Source: JAFDZO01 sp044226845
Lineage (GTDB): Bacteria > Bacteroidota > Ignavibacteria > Tepidaquicellales > Tepidaquicellaceae
DNA: 64,000 nt
Direction: 5' to 3'
Assembly (NCBI GenBank): GCA_044226845.1
Contig: JBGAGG010000009.1
Location: forward strand, 100,163 to 164,162
Part shown: one piece after another, positions 33,229 through 41,483 of the stretch
Layout: every line of letters begins with the position of its first letter
Position numbering within the stretch: the first letter of the stretch is position 1
Program-made: the position numbers and the translations under genes
Notes under the pieces: model-generated
The model's input: the letters and a program-made list of their open reading frames with translations, nothing else
What the model was told of the DNA's origin: nothing
Databases searched by the model: none

Positions 33229-33312
33229 TTATTTTTTAACAGGCTTCATAAACAACATTGCCACGAAGCATGTTACAATCACTAAAATTACTGCTGATGA
33301 TAATGTTACCAT
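33229..33312 (-). CDS. Possible 27-residue single-helix membrane peptide
   Basis: A short minus-strand ORF, ATG at 33310-33312 and TAA at 33229-33231. The peptide has a short N-terminus (MVTLSS), one hydrophobic helix (AVILVIVTCFVAMLF) and a basic tail (MKPVKK), the usual shape of a bacterial small membrane protein. ACCCCCTA lies 6 bases upstream of the ATG; no classical Shine-Dalgarno is visible. The hairpin cluster and a strong terminator follow directly downstream in the same direction. Its only support is composition and context. Confidence 0.4.
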   Translation of the reverse strand: MVTLSSAVILVIVTCFVAMLFMKPVKK

Positions 33313-33442
33313 TTGTTCTAGGGGGTTAGATTTAATTGAACAAAGATATACAGAAATCAACAGTTCACCAAATAATTCTACATTGATTTGTATCTTATAA
33401 AAAAGACAATTTTGCCTAAATTACGCATAAAAAGGCGCTATA

Positions 33443-33474
33443 TTGAAGATTATTTATCCTTTTTTGTATCTTTA
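33443..33474 (+). promoter_or_regulatory. Possible promoter for the DUF4331 cluster
   Basis: A TTG at 33443-33445 and TATCTTTA at 33467-33474, separated by 21 bases, are close to the Bacteroidetes TTG/TAnnTTTG promoter pattern. It lies about 115 bases upstream of the DUF4331 gene. Pattern match only. Confidence 0.3.
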
Positions 33475-33600
33475 AATGGCTCTAAAAAACTGAATTTCAA
33501 TTACTTTTAGACGATAAAAATATACTTAAATCCAATATGGCAATGACTTCGTTAGTTAGATAAGAATTAAATTTTACTAATCAAACAAATGAGGTTCAAA

Positions 33601-35361
33601 ATGAAGAAATTACTTATTCTATCTCTTATCGCTGTAATGTGTATAGGCGGCGGTATTTTTTATTTTACAAATGATACAGAAGCTTCCAGTCATAGAGAAG
33701 CGCCGATCATCAGTCAGGATCCTGTGGCTGATAATACAGATGTTTATGCATTTGTAGCACCGGATGCTCCAACTGCTTTAACTATAGTGGCAAGTTTTAA
33801 TCCTTTCGAAGAACCTGCCGGCGGACCGAACTTCAATAAATTCGGAACGGATGTTACTTACGAAATCAAAATCGATAACGTAGGAGATAGACTTGAACAC
33901 ATAGTTTATCAGTTTCAATTTACGGATGTTGTAGGAAACGCAAATACATTCTTATATAATACTGGCTCAGTAACTTCTATCAATGATCCTGACTTAAATG
34001 TGAAACAAACTTATGTAGTCAAAAAAATTGTTAACGGAACTACAATGTGGACTTCATCTGCATTGCCTGTTCCTCCTGCTTACGTAGGCGGACCCGGACA
34101 CAGCGACCCGAACTATGCAGGTCCAATCTCTATGCCTGACTATAATGCTTTAATGCAGGCAGGTATTCAAAATCTTCCTTCTTCAGGCGGTAAAGTTTTT
34201 GCCGGTCCGACAGATGATGCATTCTTTGTTGATCTTGGCGCAACATTCGATTTACTAAAAATAAGAGCAGGCGCTCCGGGTAACGGCGGCGGCGGTAAAG
34301 ATGCACTTGCAGGATATAATGTTCATTCAATAGTAATTCAGGTTCCGAAATCAGAAGTAACAAGAAACGGAAGCCCGAACCCATCAGCAGCAGATTCAAA
34401 TGCAATCGTTGGTGTTTGGTCAACTACTTCAAGAAAAACAACTACAGTTATTAATTCTGATGGAACAAGACTTGGTACAGGCCTTGACGTTCAGGTTTCA
34501 AGATTGGGTATGCCATTGGTAAATGAAGTTGTTCTTCCACTTGGACAAAAAGATAAATGGAACGCTTCAAAACCTGTGAACGATGGGCAATTTTTAAACT
34601 ATGTTACATCACCTGAGCTTGCAGGAATTATAAATGCTCTTTATCCTGTAACAGATGATATACCGACAACAAACAGAACAGATTTAGTTGCAGTATTTTT
34701 AACAGGTGTTTCAGGTTTAAATCAAAGACCACAGGATTTAAGAACTCCATCTGAGCAGCTAAGAATTAACTTAGGTATTGCTCCGGTTCCATTCGCAAGT
34801 GAAAACAGACTCGGTGTTATCGCAGGTGATAATGCAGGTTTCCCGAACGGCAGAAGATTAAAAGATGACGTTGTTGATATAGCTTTAAGGGTAGTTGGCG
34901 GTGTATTGCTCGGACCTCCTTTCAGTACCGGCATTAATAATCAATTAGGAGATGGAGTTCAAAGAAACGATATGACATTCCAGACATCATTCCCATACGT
35001 AGCTGCTCCTCATCAGGGATATGCAAATACACACGGTTCAATCGTTGGTATTTTTAATACACCCGGGACAACAGGTCAGCCGACAACATACGGACTTCAG
35101 CAAAATTATCCTAACCCGTTCAATCCTTCAACAGAAATAAGATACAACTTACTGAAGAACGATAAAGTCTCGATAAAAATTTATGACATGCTCGGAAGAG
35201 AAGTTAAAACTTTAGTCGACGGAAATATGAACGCAGGTGTAAACTCAGTTATATGGAACGGAGTTACAAATGAAGGTAATATGGCAGCAACAGGAACATA
35301 CTTTGTAAAGTTAATAACTACAGCAGGTGAAGATACAAAAAAAATGATGCTTTTAAAATAA
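33601..35361 (+). CDS. DUF4331 family secreted protein with T9SS sorting domain
   Basis: A 586-residue exoprotein from the ATG at 33601. An upstream in-frame ATG at 33589 adds four residues, but AGG at 33592-33594 is better placed as a ribosome binding site for 33601. A signal segment (ILSLIAVMCIGGGIFYF) is followed by SSHREAPIISQDPVADNTDVYAFV, the hallmark start of DUF4331. The family continues with GFPNGRRLKDDVVDIALRVVGG near residue 430. The C-terminus is a type A T9SS domain (LQQNYPNPFNPSTEIRYNLL ... KKMMLLK). Function of DUF4331 is unknown. It heads a cluster with a TPR protein and a HupE-type protein. Confidence 0.9.
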   Translation: MKKLLILSLIAVMCIGGGIFYFTNDTEASSHREAPIISQDPVADNTDVYAFVAPDAPTALTIVASFNPFEEPAGGPNFNKFGTDVTYEIKIDNVGDRLEHIVYQFQFTDVVGNANTFLYNTGSVTSINDPDLNVKQTYVVKKIVNGTTMWTSSALPVPPAYVGGPGHSDPNYAGPISMPDYNALMQAGIQNLPSSGGKVFAGPTDDAFFVDLGATFDLLKIRAGAPGNGGGGKDALAGYNVHSIVIQVPKSEVTRNGSPNPSAADSNAIVGVWSTTSRKTTTVINSDGTRLGTGLDVQVSRLGMPLVNEVVLPLGQKDKWNASKPVNDGQFLNYVTSPELAGIINALYPVTDDIPTTNRTDLVAVFLTGVSGLNQRPQDLRTPSEQLRINLGIAPVPFASENRLGVIAGDNAGFPNGRRLKDDVVDIALRVVGGVLLGPPFSTGINNQLGDGVQRNDMTFQTSFPYVAAPHQGYANTHGSIVGIFNTPGTTGQPTTYGLQQNYPNPFNPSTEIRYNLLKNDKVSIKIYDMLGREVKTLVDGNMNAGVNSVIWNGVTNEGNMAATGTYFVKLITTAGEDTKKMMLLK

Positions 35362-35390
35362 TTAATCCTATGCAATACTTTCCTCCGGTG

Positions 35391-35425
35391 AATTTCTGCC
35401 GGAGGGAATTTTTATTTAAACACTA
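35391..35425 (+). terminator. Terminator or attenuator after the DUF4331 gene
   Basis: Stem TCCTCCGG/CCGGAGGG (one G-T wobble) with a ten-base loop, followed by AATTTTTATTT. It sits between the DUF4331 and TPR genes, so it may only reduce read-through, leaving more DUF4331 mRNA. Confidence 0.72.
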
Positions 35426-35427
35426 CT

Positions 35428-36714
35428 ATGAAAAAAATATTAATTCTCGGGATAGCAGTTATAGTTTTAGGAATTGGCACATGGAAATTCTTTGATTACA
35501 AAAAGAACAGGATTCGCAATAATGTAATTGGAATGCTTAACAGCAAAACATCTTATGTTTCTACTTCTATATCTTCGGCTGACAGGTATATTTCAAAAAA
35601 TCAGGAAGACCTTCAAAGCAATCCTGATAACATAAGCTTACTTGTTAAAACAGGATTCGCATACATTCAGAAGACAAGAGAAGAAAACGACCCGCAATAT
35701 TACGATAATGCAAAAAACTATTTTGAGAGAGCAATAGAGCTTGACGAAAAAAATGCAGATGCATATGCTGGGCTCGGTTCAATTTATTTATCAGAACATA
35801 ATTTTAAAGAAGCACTTGAATCAGGTAAGAAAGCAAGAGAGTTTAATCCTTATTCTGTATATGCTTTAAGCGTTATCACAGATGCTCATGTAGAGCTGGG
35901 CATGTATGATGAAGCTATAAAGTCAGCGCAGGAAATGATAAACATGCGTCCTGAATTAAGCTCATACTCACGAGTTTCATATATAAGAGAAATACACGGC
36001 GATCTCCCGGGAGCAATTGATGCAATGAAACTGGCGATAAATGCAGGTGCTCCTACGGGAGAAAATACTGCATGGTGCACAGTGCAGCTCGGTAATTTAT
36101 ATTTTATTTCAGGTAAAGCAGATTCTGCAAAGATCGAATATCAGAATGCTCTTGAAAAATATCCCGGATATATACATGCACTTGGCGGACTTGCAAAATT
36201 AAAGATGCACGATAATGATTACACCGGAGCAATTGAGCTGTATGAAAAAATTACGGATAAAAATAAACTGCCTGAGTTTTTAATATTACTTGCCGATGCT
36301 TATAAAATAACAGGTCAAAATGAAAAAGCGGAAGAGACTTATGCGAAAGTAAAATTCATTAATACATACTTTAAAGAGAAAGGTGTTGATACGGATTTAG
36401 AGCTTACGCTGTTTAATATAAATCAGGGAAAGAATTTAAAAGATGCAATACATACCACTGAGAAATATATTAAAGACGGCAATAATAGTTTTAAAACATA
36501 TCACACACTCGCTTGGGCAGAATATAAAAACGGTAACACCGAAGACGCTGTTAAGAATATTGAGATTGCTTTGAAACTTGGCACGAAAGAACCGCTGCTA
36601 TGGTATCACGCAGGTAAAATTTACGAACAAGCGGGGAATAATATCAAAGCTAAAGAATATACTGCTTATGCACTAAGCATTTGCCCTTGGTTAGAAAAAA
36701 CTGAACACCAATAA
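35428..36714 (+). CDS. Membrane-anchored TPR protein
   Basis: A 428-residue protein with an N-terminal hydrophobic anchor (ILILGIAVIVLGIGTWKFF). The rest is made of tetratricopeptide repeats, for example YDNAKNYFERAIELDEKNADAYAGLGSIYLSEHNFKEALESGKKAREFNPYS, PGYIHALGGLAKLKMHDNDYTGAIELYEKI and LAWAEYKNGNTEDAVKNIEIALKLG near the C-terminus. TPR proteins act as scaffolds; this one probably faces the periplasm. It lies between the DUF4331 gene and a HupE-type gene on the same strand, with a 16-base gap to the latter. Confidence 0.85.
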   Translation: MKKILILGIAVIVLGIGTWKFFDYKKNRIRNNVIGMLNSKTSYVSTSISSADRYISKNQEDLQSNPDNISLLVKTGFAYIQKTREENDPQYYDNAKNYFERAIELDEKNADAYAGLGSIYLSEHNFKEALESGKKAREFNPYSVYALSVITDAHVELGMYDEAIKSAQEMINMRPELSSYSRVSYIREIHGDLPGAIDAMKLAINAGAPTGENTAWCTVQLGNLYFISGKADSAKIEYQNALEKYPGYIHALGGLAKLKMHDNDYTGAIELYEKITDKNKLPEFLILLADAYKITGQNEKAEETYAKVKFINTYFKEKGVDTDLELTLFNINQGKNLKDAIHTTEKYIKDGNNSFKTYHTLAWAEYKNGNTEDAVKNIEIALKLGTKEPLLWYHAGKIYEQAGNNIKAKEYTAYALSICPWLEKTEHQ

Positions 36715-36730
36715 TTTATTATTATCAAAA

Positions 36731-37387
36731 ATGAAAAAGAAAGTACTTTCTGCAATTATAGTTTTATTCATTACATATATTCCTTCGGTAATGTTTGCAC
36801 ATCCGATAGATTTAGATAAACTTTCAAGAATAGATATTAGCTGGCTGTATTTACAATTAGGATTTACCCATATACTTCCCTATGGGTTTGACCATATACT
36901 TTTTATTATCGGTCTTTATCTAATGTGCAAAACAATGAAGCAGGTAATAATGCTCGCTACAACATTTACTATTGCTCACTCGATAACACTGGGGCTGGCA
37001 ATGTTCAATGTTGTTAGTGTGCCTTCATATATTGTCGAACCATTTATCGCAATTACAATTTTAGCAATTGCAATAGAAGTAATATTCATAAAGGATTTTA
37101 AGAGAATAACTATCGCTATAGTTTTCTTTTTCGGATTGATACACGGGCTTGGATTTGCCGGCGCGCTTCATGAACTTGGATTGCCGCAAAAAGAATTCGG
37201 ATATGCCTTAATTTTATTTAATGTTGGCGTTGAAATGGGGCAAATAGCCGTTATTTTTCTTTCTTATCTTGCTTTCGGAAAATGGACAAAGGATAAAATA
37301 TGGTACAAGCAGAAAGTTGCCATACCGCTTTCAATTGTAATAGGTTTATTTGCGATTTACTGGACAGTAGAAAGAGTAATGAGCTAA
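36731..37387 (+). CDS. HupE/UreJ-2 type membrane protein
   Basis: A 218-residue protein with a signal-like N-terminus ending SVMFAHP and about six membrane helices. GFTHILPYGFDHILFIIGLYLM, ATTFTIAHSITLGLAM and FGLIHGLGFAGALHELG are the conserved histidine-containing motifs of the HupE/UreJ-2 branch. The histidines in membrane segments suggest divalent metal binding or transport. It ends a cluster with a DUF4331 exoprotein and a TPR protein. It is not closely similar to the HupE protein at 559-1146. Confidence 0.85.
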   Translation: MKKKVLSAIIVLFITYIPSVMFAHPIDLDKLSRIDISWLYLQLGFTHILPYGFDHILFIIGLYLMCKTMKQVIMLATTFTIAHSITLGLAMFNVVSVPSYIVEPFIAITILAIAIEVIFIKDFKRITIAIVFFFGLIHGLGFAGALHELGLPQKEFGYALILFNVGVEMGQIAVIFLSYLAFGKWTKDKIWYKQKVAIPLSIVIGLFAIYWTVERVMS

Positions 37388-37445
37388 GTAAAAATTTTTG
37401 CAGACCACAACCAATGAATTTAATTCATTCGGGGATATAACAAAA

Positions 37446-37484
37446 AACACCTCCTTTGTCACTGCTTGGGAGGTGTTTTGTTTT
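37446..37484. terminator. Bidirectional terminator
   Basis: Nine-base perfect stem AACACCTCC/GGAGGTGTT with a 14-base loop. It is flanked by A-rich sequence on the left and TTGTTTTTATT on the right, between the convergent HupE-type and glgP genes. Confidence 0.8.
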
Positions 37485-37508
37485 TATTAATCTATTTTAT
37501 TGTTTGAC

Positions 37509-39590
37509 TTAATAAACCTTTGTATAAAATTTCTCTGTATATTCTTTTACCATTCTTTGCGTGCTGAAATACCCTGCAAGATTTTTTATCGACGCTCTCA
37601 TTTTCTTGATCCATTCTACAGGCAAGTTGTTTGCATCTCTTAAATAAAATAACGGCAAAATTTCTTTTTCAAGAGTTGTATACATTGAGTTGGCCTCAAA
37701 CCAGTCTTTGTCATCAAGTGAATCAGTTTCAATTGAGTCTATCTTCCAGCCAAACTCCGGGGCGTATGCTTCATCCCACCAGCCGTCTAAGATTGAAAAA
37801 TTTAGTCCGCCGTTGGCAATTACTTTCATGCCGCTTGTGCCCGATGCTTCCTGCGGCCTTCGCGGATTGTTAAGCCATACATCACATCCCTGCACTAATC
37901 GTTTTGCGACTTCAAGTTCGTAGTTCTCTAAGAAAATTATTTTATGATTCAATGAATTGTCATTCATAAAAGCAACTATCTCTGCTATAATAGCTTTACC
38001 TTCATTATCTTTTGGGTGAGCTTTACCGGAGAAAATGAACTGCACAGGCATTTTAGGATTGGTTAGAATTTTCTTCAGTCTTTCTAAATCTCTGAAAATC
38101 AAATTCCCTCTTTTATACGTTGCAAACCTTCTTGCAAATCCGATTGTGAGAGCATTATCATCCAGCACACTTTCCGCTTCCTGTATTTTTTCATATGAAT
38201 CTCCCTGTGATTTTAATTTATCGGAAATAGAATCACGCACGAAATTTATTAATCTATATCTGTTTCTGTTTCTTGCTTTCCATAGATCTTCATCGGGTAG
38301 CTCACTTATTTTATCCCAGATTCCTTCCTGCTTAATCCAGTCCTTACCGAAATTATTTATATAAAGTCTCTCCGAATACTTCGATAAAAATGATTTTGTA
38401 TGTATGCCGTTTGTAATGGAATCAATCTGTGTTCTGTCATCATGCAGGTTCCACATTTTGCGCGAAACATCTCCGTGAAGCTTGCTTACTCCGTTTATAA
38501 AATTAGAATTATTTATGGCAAGTTCAGCCATATTGAATTTCGAGTTAGATGTATCTGCATCGTATAAATCACCTTCTTTGAAAAATTCGTCAAATGATAA
38601 TTTTAATTTTTCTTCTGAATAAGTCTTAAAATATTTTTCAATTAAACTTCTCTCAAAAATATCTATACCTGCCGGTACGGGAGTATGAGTTGTAAAGATA
38701 TTAGATGTGTAGCAAATTTTCTTAGCTTCATGAAAAGAAATATTCAGCTCCTTCATCTTATCGGCAATTCTTTCAAAGCAAAGAAAAGCCGAGTGACCTT
38801 CGTTCAAATGATAAGCTTTTATATTGTAACCCAGAGTATCCAATAATTTTTTCCCGCCGATACCAAGCAGTATTTCCTGCTGAATTCTTTTTTCCGTATC
38901 ACCGCCGTAGAGAATATCCGTTATTCTTTTATCATCAACTGTATTCTCATCCACAAATGTATCAAGCATAAATAAATTTATTCTGCCAATGATTAACTTC
39001 CAAATCTGTGCCTTCACAGTTCTTCCCGGCATATCAACTGAAATTTTGATTGGGCGGTAATGGTCATCTGTCACAAGATGCATTGGGAGATACTCAAAAT
39101 AATTTTTTTCGTACAGCTCTGATTGCCTTCCGTCCTTATCGATGAACTGTCTGAAATATCCGTATAGGTATGCCAACCCTACACCGACCAAAGGAATGCC
39201 TAAGTCAGAAGAGGACTTCATGTGGTCTCCGGAGAGTACACCAAGTCCGCCGGAATATAATTTCAAGCAGTTTGTTATACCGAACTCCGCTGAAAAATAA
39301 GCAATGGTCGGAGAAACTATATCTGCGTAGTTTTCCTTATAGAATGTATCGGCTGATGTATATTTTTTATAATCGATGTAGATCTCTGTGATTCTGTCTC
39401 TGAGATTTTTCTTATCTATTGTTTCAAGAAGGAAAGAGTGATTGATTGTATCAAGAAATTTGATAGGATTGCGATCACTCCATATCCAGAAATCTTTGTT
39501 GATTTCTTCGAATACGGAATAAAACTCATTGTTCCATGTCCATGACAAATTGTACGATAGCTCTTTAAGCTGATTTAATATCTCTTGCAT
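37509..39590 (-). CDS. glgP: Alpha-glucan phosphorylase
   Basis: A 693-residue GT35 phosphorylase of the short bacterial/archaeal type. IAYFSAEFGITNCLKLYSGGLGVLSGDHMKSSSDLGIPLVGVGLAYLYGYFRQ is the N-terminal block; YHLNEGHSAFLCFERI and TNIFTTHTPVPAG-like residues follow. The PLP lysine is Lys589 in ASGTSGMKVIANGG, and the glucose-1-phosphate site residues are in FARRFATYKRGNL. It releases glucose-1-phosphate from glycogen or maltodextrins. No other glycogen genes are in the window. Confidence 0.93.
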   Translation of the reverse strand: MQEILNQLKELSYNLSWTWNNEFYSVFEEINKDFWIWSDRNPIKFLDTINHSFLLETIDKKNLRDRITEIYIDYKKYTSADTFYKENYADIVSPTIAYFSAEFGITNCLKLYSGGLGVLSGDHMKSSSDLGIPLVGVGLAYLYGYFRQFIDKDGRQSELYEKNYFEYLPMHLVTDDHYRPIKISVDMPGRTVKAQIWKLIIGRINLFMLDTFVDENTVDDKRITDILYGGDTEKRIQQEILLGIGGKKLLDTLGYNIKAYHLNEGHSAFLCFERIADKMKELNISFHEAKKICYTSNIFTTHTPVPAGIDIFERSLIEKYFKTYSEEKLKLSFDEFFKEGDLYDADTSNSKFNMAELAINNSNFINGVSKLHGDVSRKMWNLHDDRTQIDSITNGIHTKSFLSKYSERLYINNFGKDWIKQEGIWDKISELPDEDLWKARNRNRYRLINFVRDSISDKLKSQGDSYEKIQEAESVLDDNALTIGFARRFATYKRGNLIFRDLERLKKILTNPKMPVQFIFSGKAHPKDNEGKAIIAEIVAFMNDNSLNHKIIFLENYELEVAKRLVQGCDVWLNNPRRPQEASGTSGMKVIANGGLNFSILDGWWDEAYAPEFGWKIDSIETDSLDDKDWFEANSMYTTLEKEILPLFYLRDANNLPVEWIKKMRASIKNLAGYFSTQRMVKEYTEKFYTKVY

Positions 39591-39724
39591 TTGCGAGGGT
39601 AAAAATTTAGAAAGTTTGTAAAATAACCATTATGGCATCTTTTAACCACTTAAAAATTTTCCTATGTTTATTTTTGCTTAATGAGTAATTTGCTAAAGAG
39701 AAATTATCTAATAAATACTTCAAC

Positions 39725-40066
39725 ATGAAAACACTAATGTTTTTTACAGCTTTACTTTTTATCTCGGCAAATGCTTATGCAGGAAATGTGTACAGAGTAA
39801 AGTACGATTATCAGGCTGATGTAAAAGTGAAAGTTGTAGATTACGACTATCAGGCTGACCTGCTTGTGTACGTAACCGACTATGACTATCAGGCAAGCGG
39901 CAAAGATCAGAACTGGTTCTTTACTCAATATGACTACCAGGCAGATACAAAAGTTTACTTTGTTGATTATGACTACCAGGCAGATTTAAAAATCTTCTAT
40001 GTAAAATACGAGTATCAGGCTAAGTGGAATAAATCAAATAAATTTACAGGAAGGTTCAAAAAATAA
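39725..40066 (+). CDS. Small secreted protein with six YDYQAD repeats (DUF6150-like)
   Basis: A 113-residue protein with a clear signal peptide (LMFFTALLFISANAYA, cleavage near residue 19). The mature ~94 residues consist almost entirely of six repeats centred on (K/D/Q)Y(D/E)YQA(D/S/K), spaced 13-17 residues apart, with alternating hydrophobic and charged residues between them (KVKVVDYDYQADLLVYVTDYDYQA). This pattern fits the DUF6150 family of unknown function as I remember it. The regular spacing suggests a small beta-solenoid or a beta-stranded repeat. The stop is 4 bases before the DUF971 gene on the same strand. Confidence 0.78.
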   Translation: MKTLMFFTALLFISANAYAGNVYRVKYDYQADVKVKVVDYDYQADLLVYVTDYDYQASGKDQNWFFTQYDYQADTKVYFVDYDYQADLKIFYVKYEYQAKWNKSNKFTGRFKK

Positions 40067-40070
40067 TACG

Positions 40071-40391
40071 ATGCTATTTCCAAAAAAGATAAACAGAACT
40101 GAAAATAATTCTTTACTTATAGTATGGGGGGATGATTCTTCCTCTGAGATTGACATAAAAAAATTAAGGGATGAATGTCCCTGCGTTCACTGCAAAGGAG
40201 AGTCCGTCATATTTGATTCATACATTCCGCTTAAATCTCCGTTCAAAGCTGCCGGATTTTACGAAATAGATAAAATAGAAAAAATCGGAAACTACGGTGT
40301 TCAGGTTAACTGGAAAGACGGGCATAACACCGGAATTTATTCATGGGATATGCTGAAAGAATTGGGAGAATCTAAAGATGTAATAAAATGA
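40071..40391 (+). CDS. DUF971 (GBBH-like N-terminal domain) protein
   Basis: A 106-residue protein. LLIVWGDDSSSEIDIKKLRDECPCVHCKGE is the typical DUF971 opening with its clustered cysteines (CPCVHC), and VQVNWKDGHNTGIYSWDMLKEL is the standard ending. DUF971 corresponds to the N-terminal domain of gamma-butyrobetaine hydroxylase and, as a stand-alone protein, is linked in other bacteria to iron-sulfur cluster handling. Its stop overlaps the ATG of the next gene (ATGA at 40388-40391), so the two are co-translated. Confidence 0.9.
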   Translation: MLFPKKINRTENNSLLIVWGDDSSSEIDIKKLRDECPCVHCKGESVIFDSYIPLKSPFKAAGFYEIDKIEKIGNYGVQVNWKDGHNTGIYSWDMLKELGESKDVIK

Positions 40392-41482
40392 ATATCACCG
40401 TTCCGACGTTATTAGTTGATAAGGATAAGTGCTATGCTAATATAAAATTCATGTCTGATAAGGCAAAGAAAAATAATTTAATTTTTCGCCCGCATTTCAA
40501 AACACATCAATCGATTGAAATAGGAAAATGGTACAGAGAGTTTGGAGTAGATAAAATCACTGTTTCATCACTGAGAATGGCAGAATATTTTGCTGCAGAC
40601 GGCTGGAACGATATCACCGTTGCCTTTCCGGTAAACGTTCTTGAGATAGAGAGGATAAATACTCTCGCTGAAAAAATCGCTCTCAATCTTCTTATGACTT
40701 CCCATGAAGCTGCTACCATTCTTAATGAAAAGCTGAAGAGTAAAGTAAACTTTTTTATTAAGATTGATACAGGCACGCATAGAACAGGAATTTCTCCTGA
40801 GAATACAAATGAAATAAATTCTATTTTAAACGAAAGCAGGAAGAATGATAAATTAATCTTCAAAGGATTTCTCGCGCACTCAGGACATACTTACAAAGCA
40901 AGCTCAGTTGAAGAAATAAAAAAAATTCATGATGAAGAATTAAAAATTATGAATGATTTAAAGATCGAGTATATAAAAGATTATCCCGTTATAATAAATT
41001 CCGTAGGTGATACACCTGCTTGCAGTCTTCTTGATAACTTTGAAGGAATGGAGGAAATACGTCCCGGGAATTTTATTTTTTATGACTTGCAGCAGTGGAA
41101 AATAGGCTCATGCTCTATGGATAAAATATCAGTCGCTATGGCCTGTCCTGTTGTTTCCAAAAACAATAAACGAAAAGAAATTTTAATTTACGGAGGAGGA
41201 GTACATTTCTCCAAAGAAGTCGATACACTTGATGACGGAACTCCGTATTTTGGATATGTTGTTAAGCTGAATGAAAATGGATGGGAACTGCCCGAAAAAA
41301 AAAGTTATATCCGCGCACTTTCGCAAGAGCACGGAATAATAAAAGCTACTGATGATTTCTATAATGGAATAAAAATCGGGGACGTAGTTGGTGTTCTGCC
41401 AATTCATTCATGCATGACTGCTGACTGCATGAAGAAAATGTTTACTCTTGACGGTGGAGAAATTAAAATGATGCAGTACTAA
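40388..41482 (+). CDS. DSD1-family PLP enzyme (D-threonine aldolase / D-serine dehydratase type)
   Basis: A 364-residue protein with the alanine racemase N-terminal barrel and a D-serine dehydratase-like C-terminal domain. The PLP lysine is in FRPHFKTHQS near residue 38. HSGHTY and the GDTPACSLL loop line the active site. SQEHGII and PIHSCMTADCM near the C-terminus hold the His and Cys of the zinc site seen in DSD1 enzymes. It probably cleaves D-threonine or dehydrates D-serine. Overlaps the DUF971 gene by 4 bases. Confidence 0.87.
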   Translation: MNITVPTLLVDKDKCYANIKFMSDKAKKNNLIFRPHFKTHQSIEIGKWYREFGVDKITVSSLRMAEYFAADGWNDITVAFPVNVLEIERINTLAEKIALNLLMTSHEAATILNEKLKSKVNFFIKIDTGTHRTGISPENTNEINSILNESRKNDKLIFKGFLAHSGHTYKASSVEEIKKIHDEELKIMNDLKIEYIKDYPVIINSVGDTPACSLLDNFEGMEEIRPGNFIFYDLQQWKIGSCSMDKISVAMACPVVSKNNKRKEILIYGGGVHFSKEVDTLDDGTPYFGYVVKLNENGWELPEKKSYIRALSQEHGIIKATDDFYNGIKIGDVVGVLPIHSCMTADCMKKMFTLDGGEIKMMQY

Positions 41483-41483
41483 A

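Noticed and set aside
39725..40066. YDYQAD repeat gene considered as an artefact of DNA repeats
   Set aside because: The DNA encoding the repeats has diverged at third positions while the peptide motif is kept, and there is a good signal peptide, so it was retained as a real gene.
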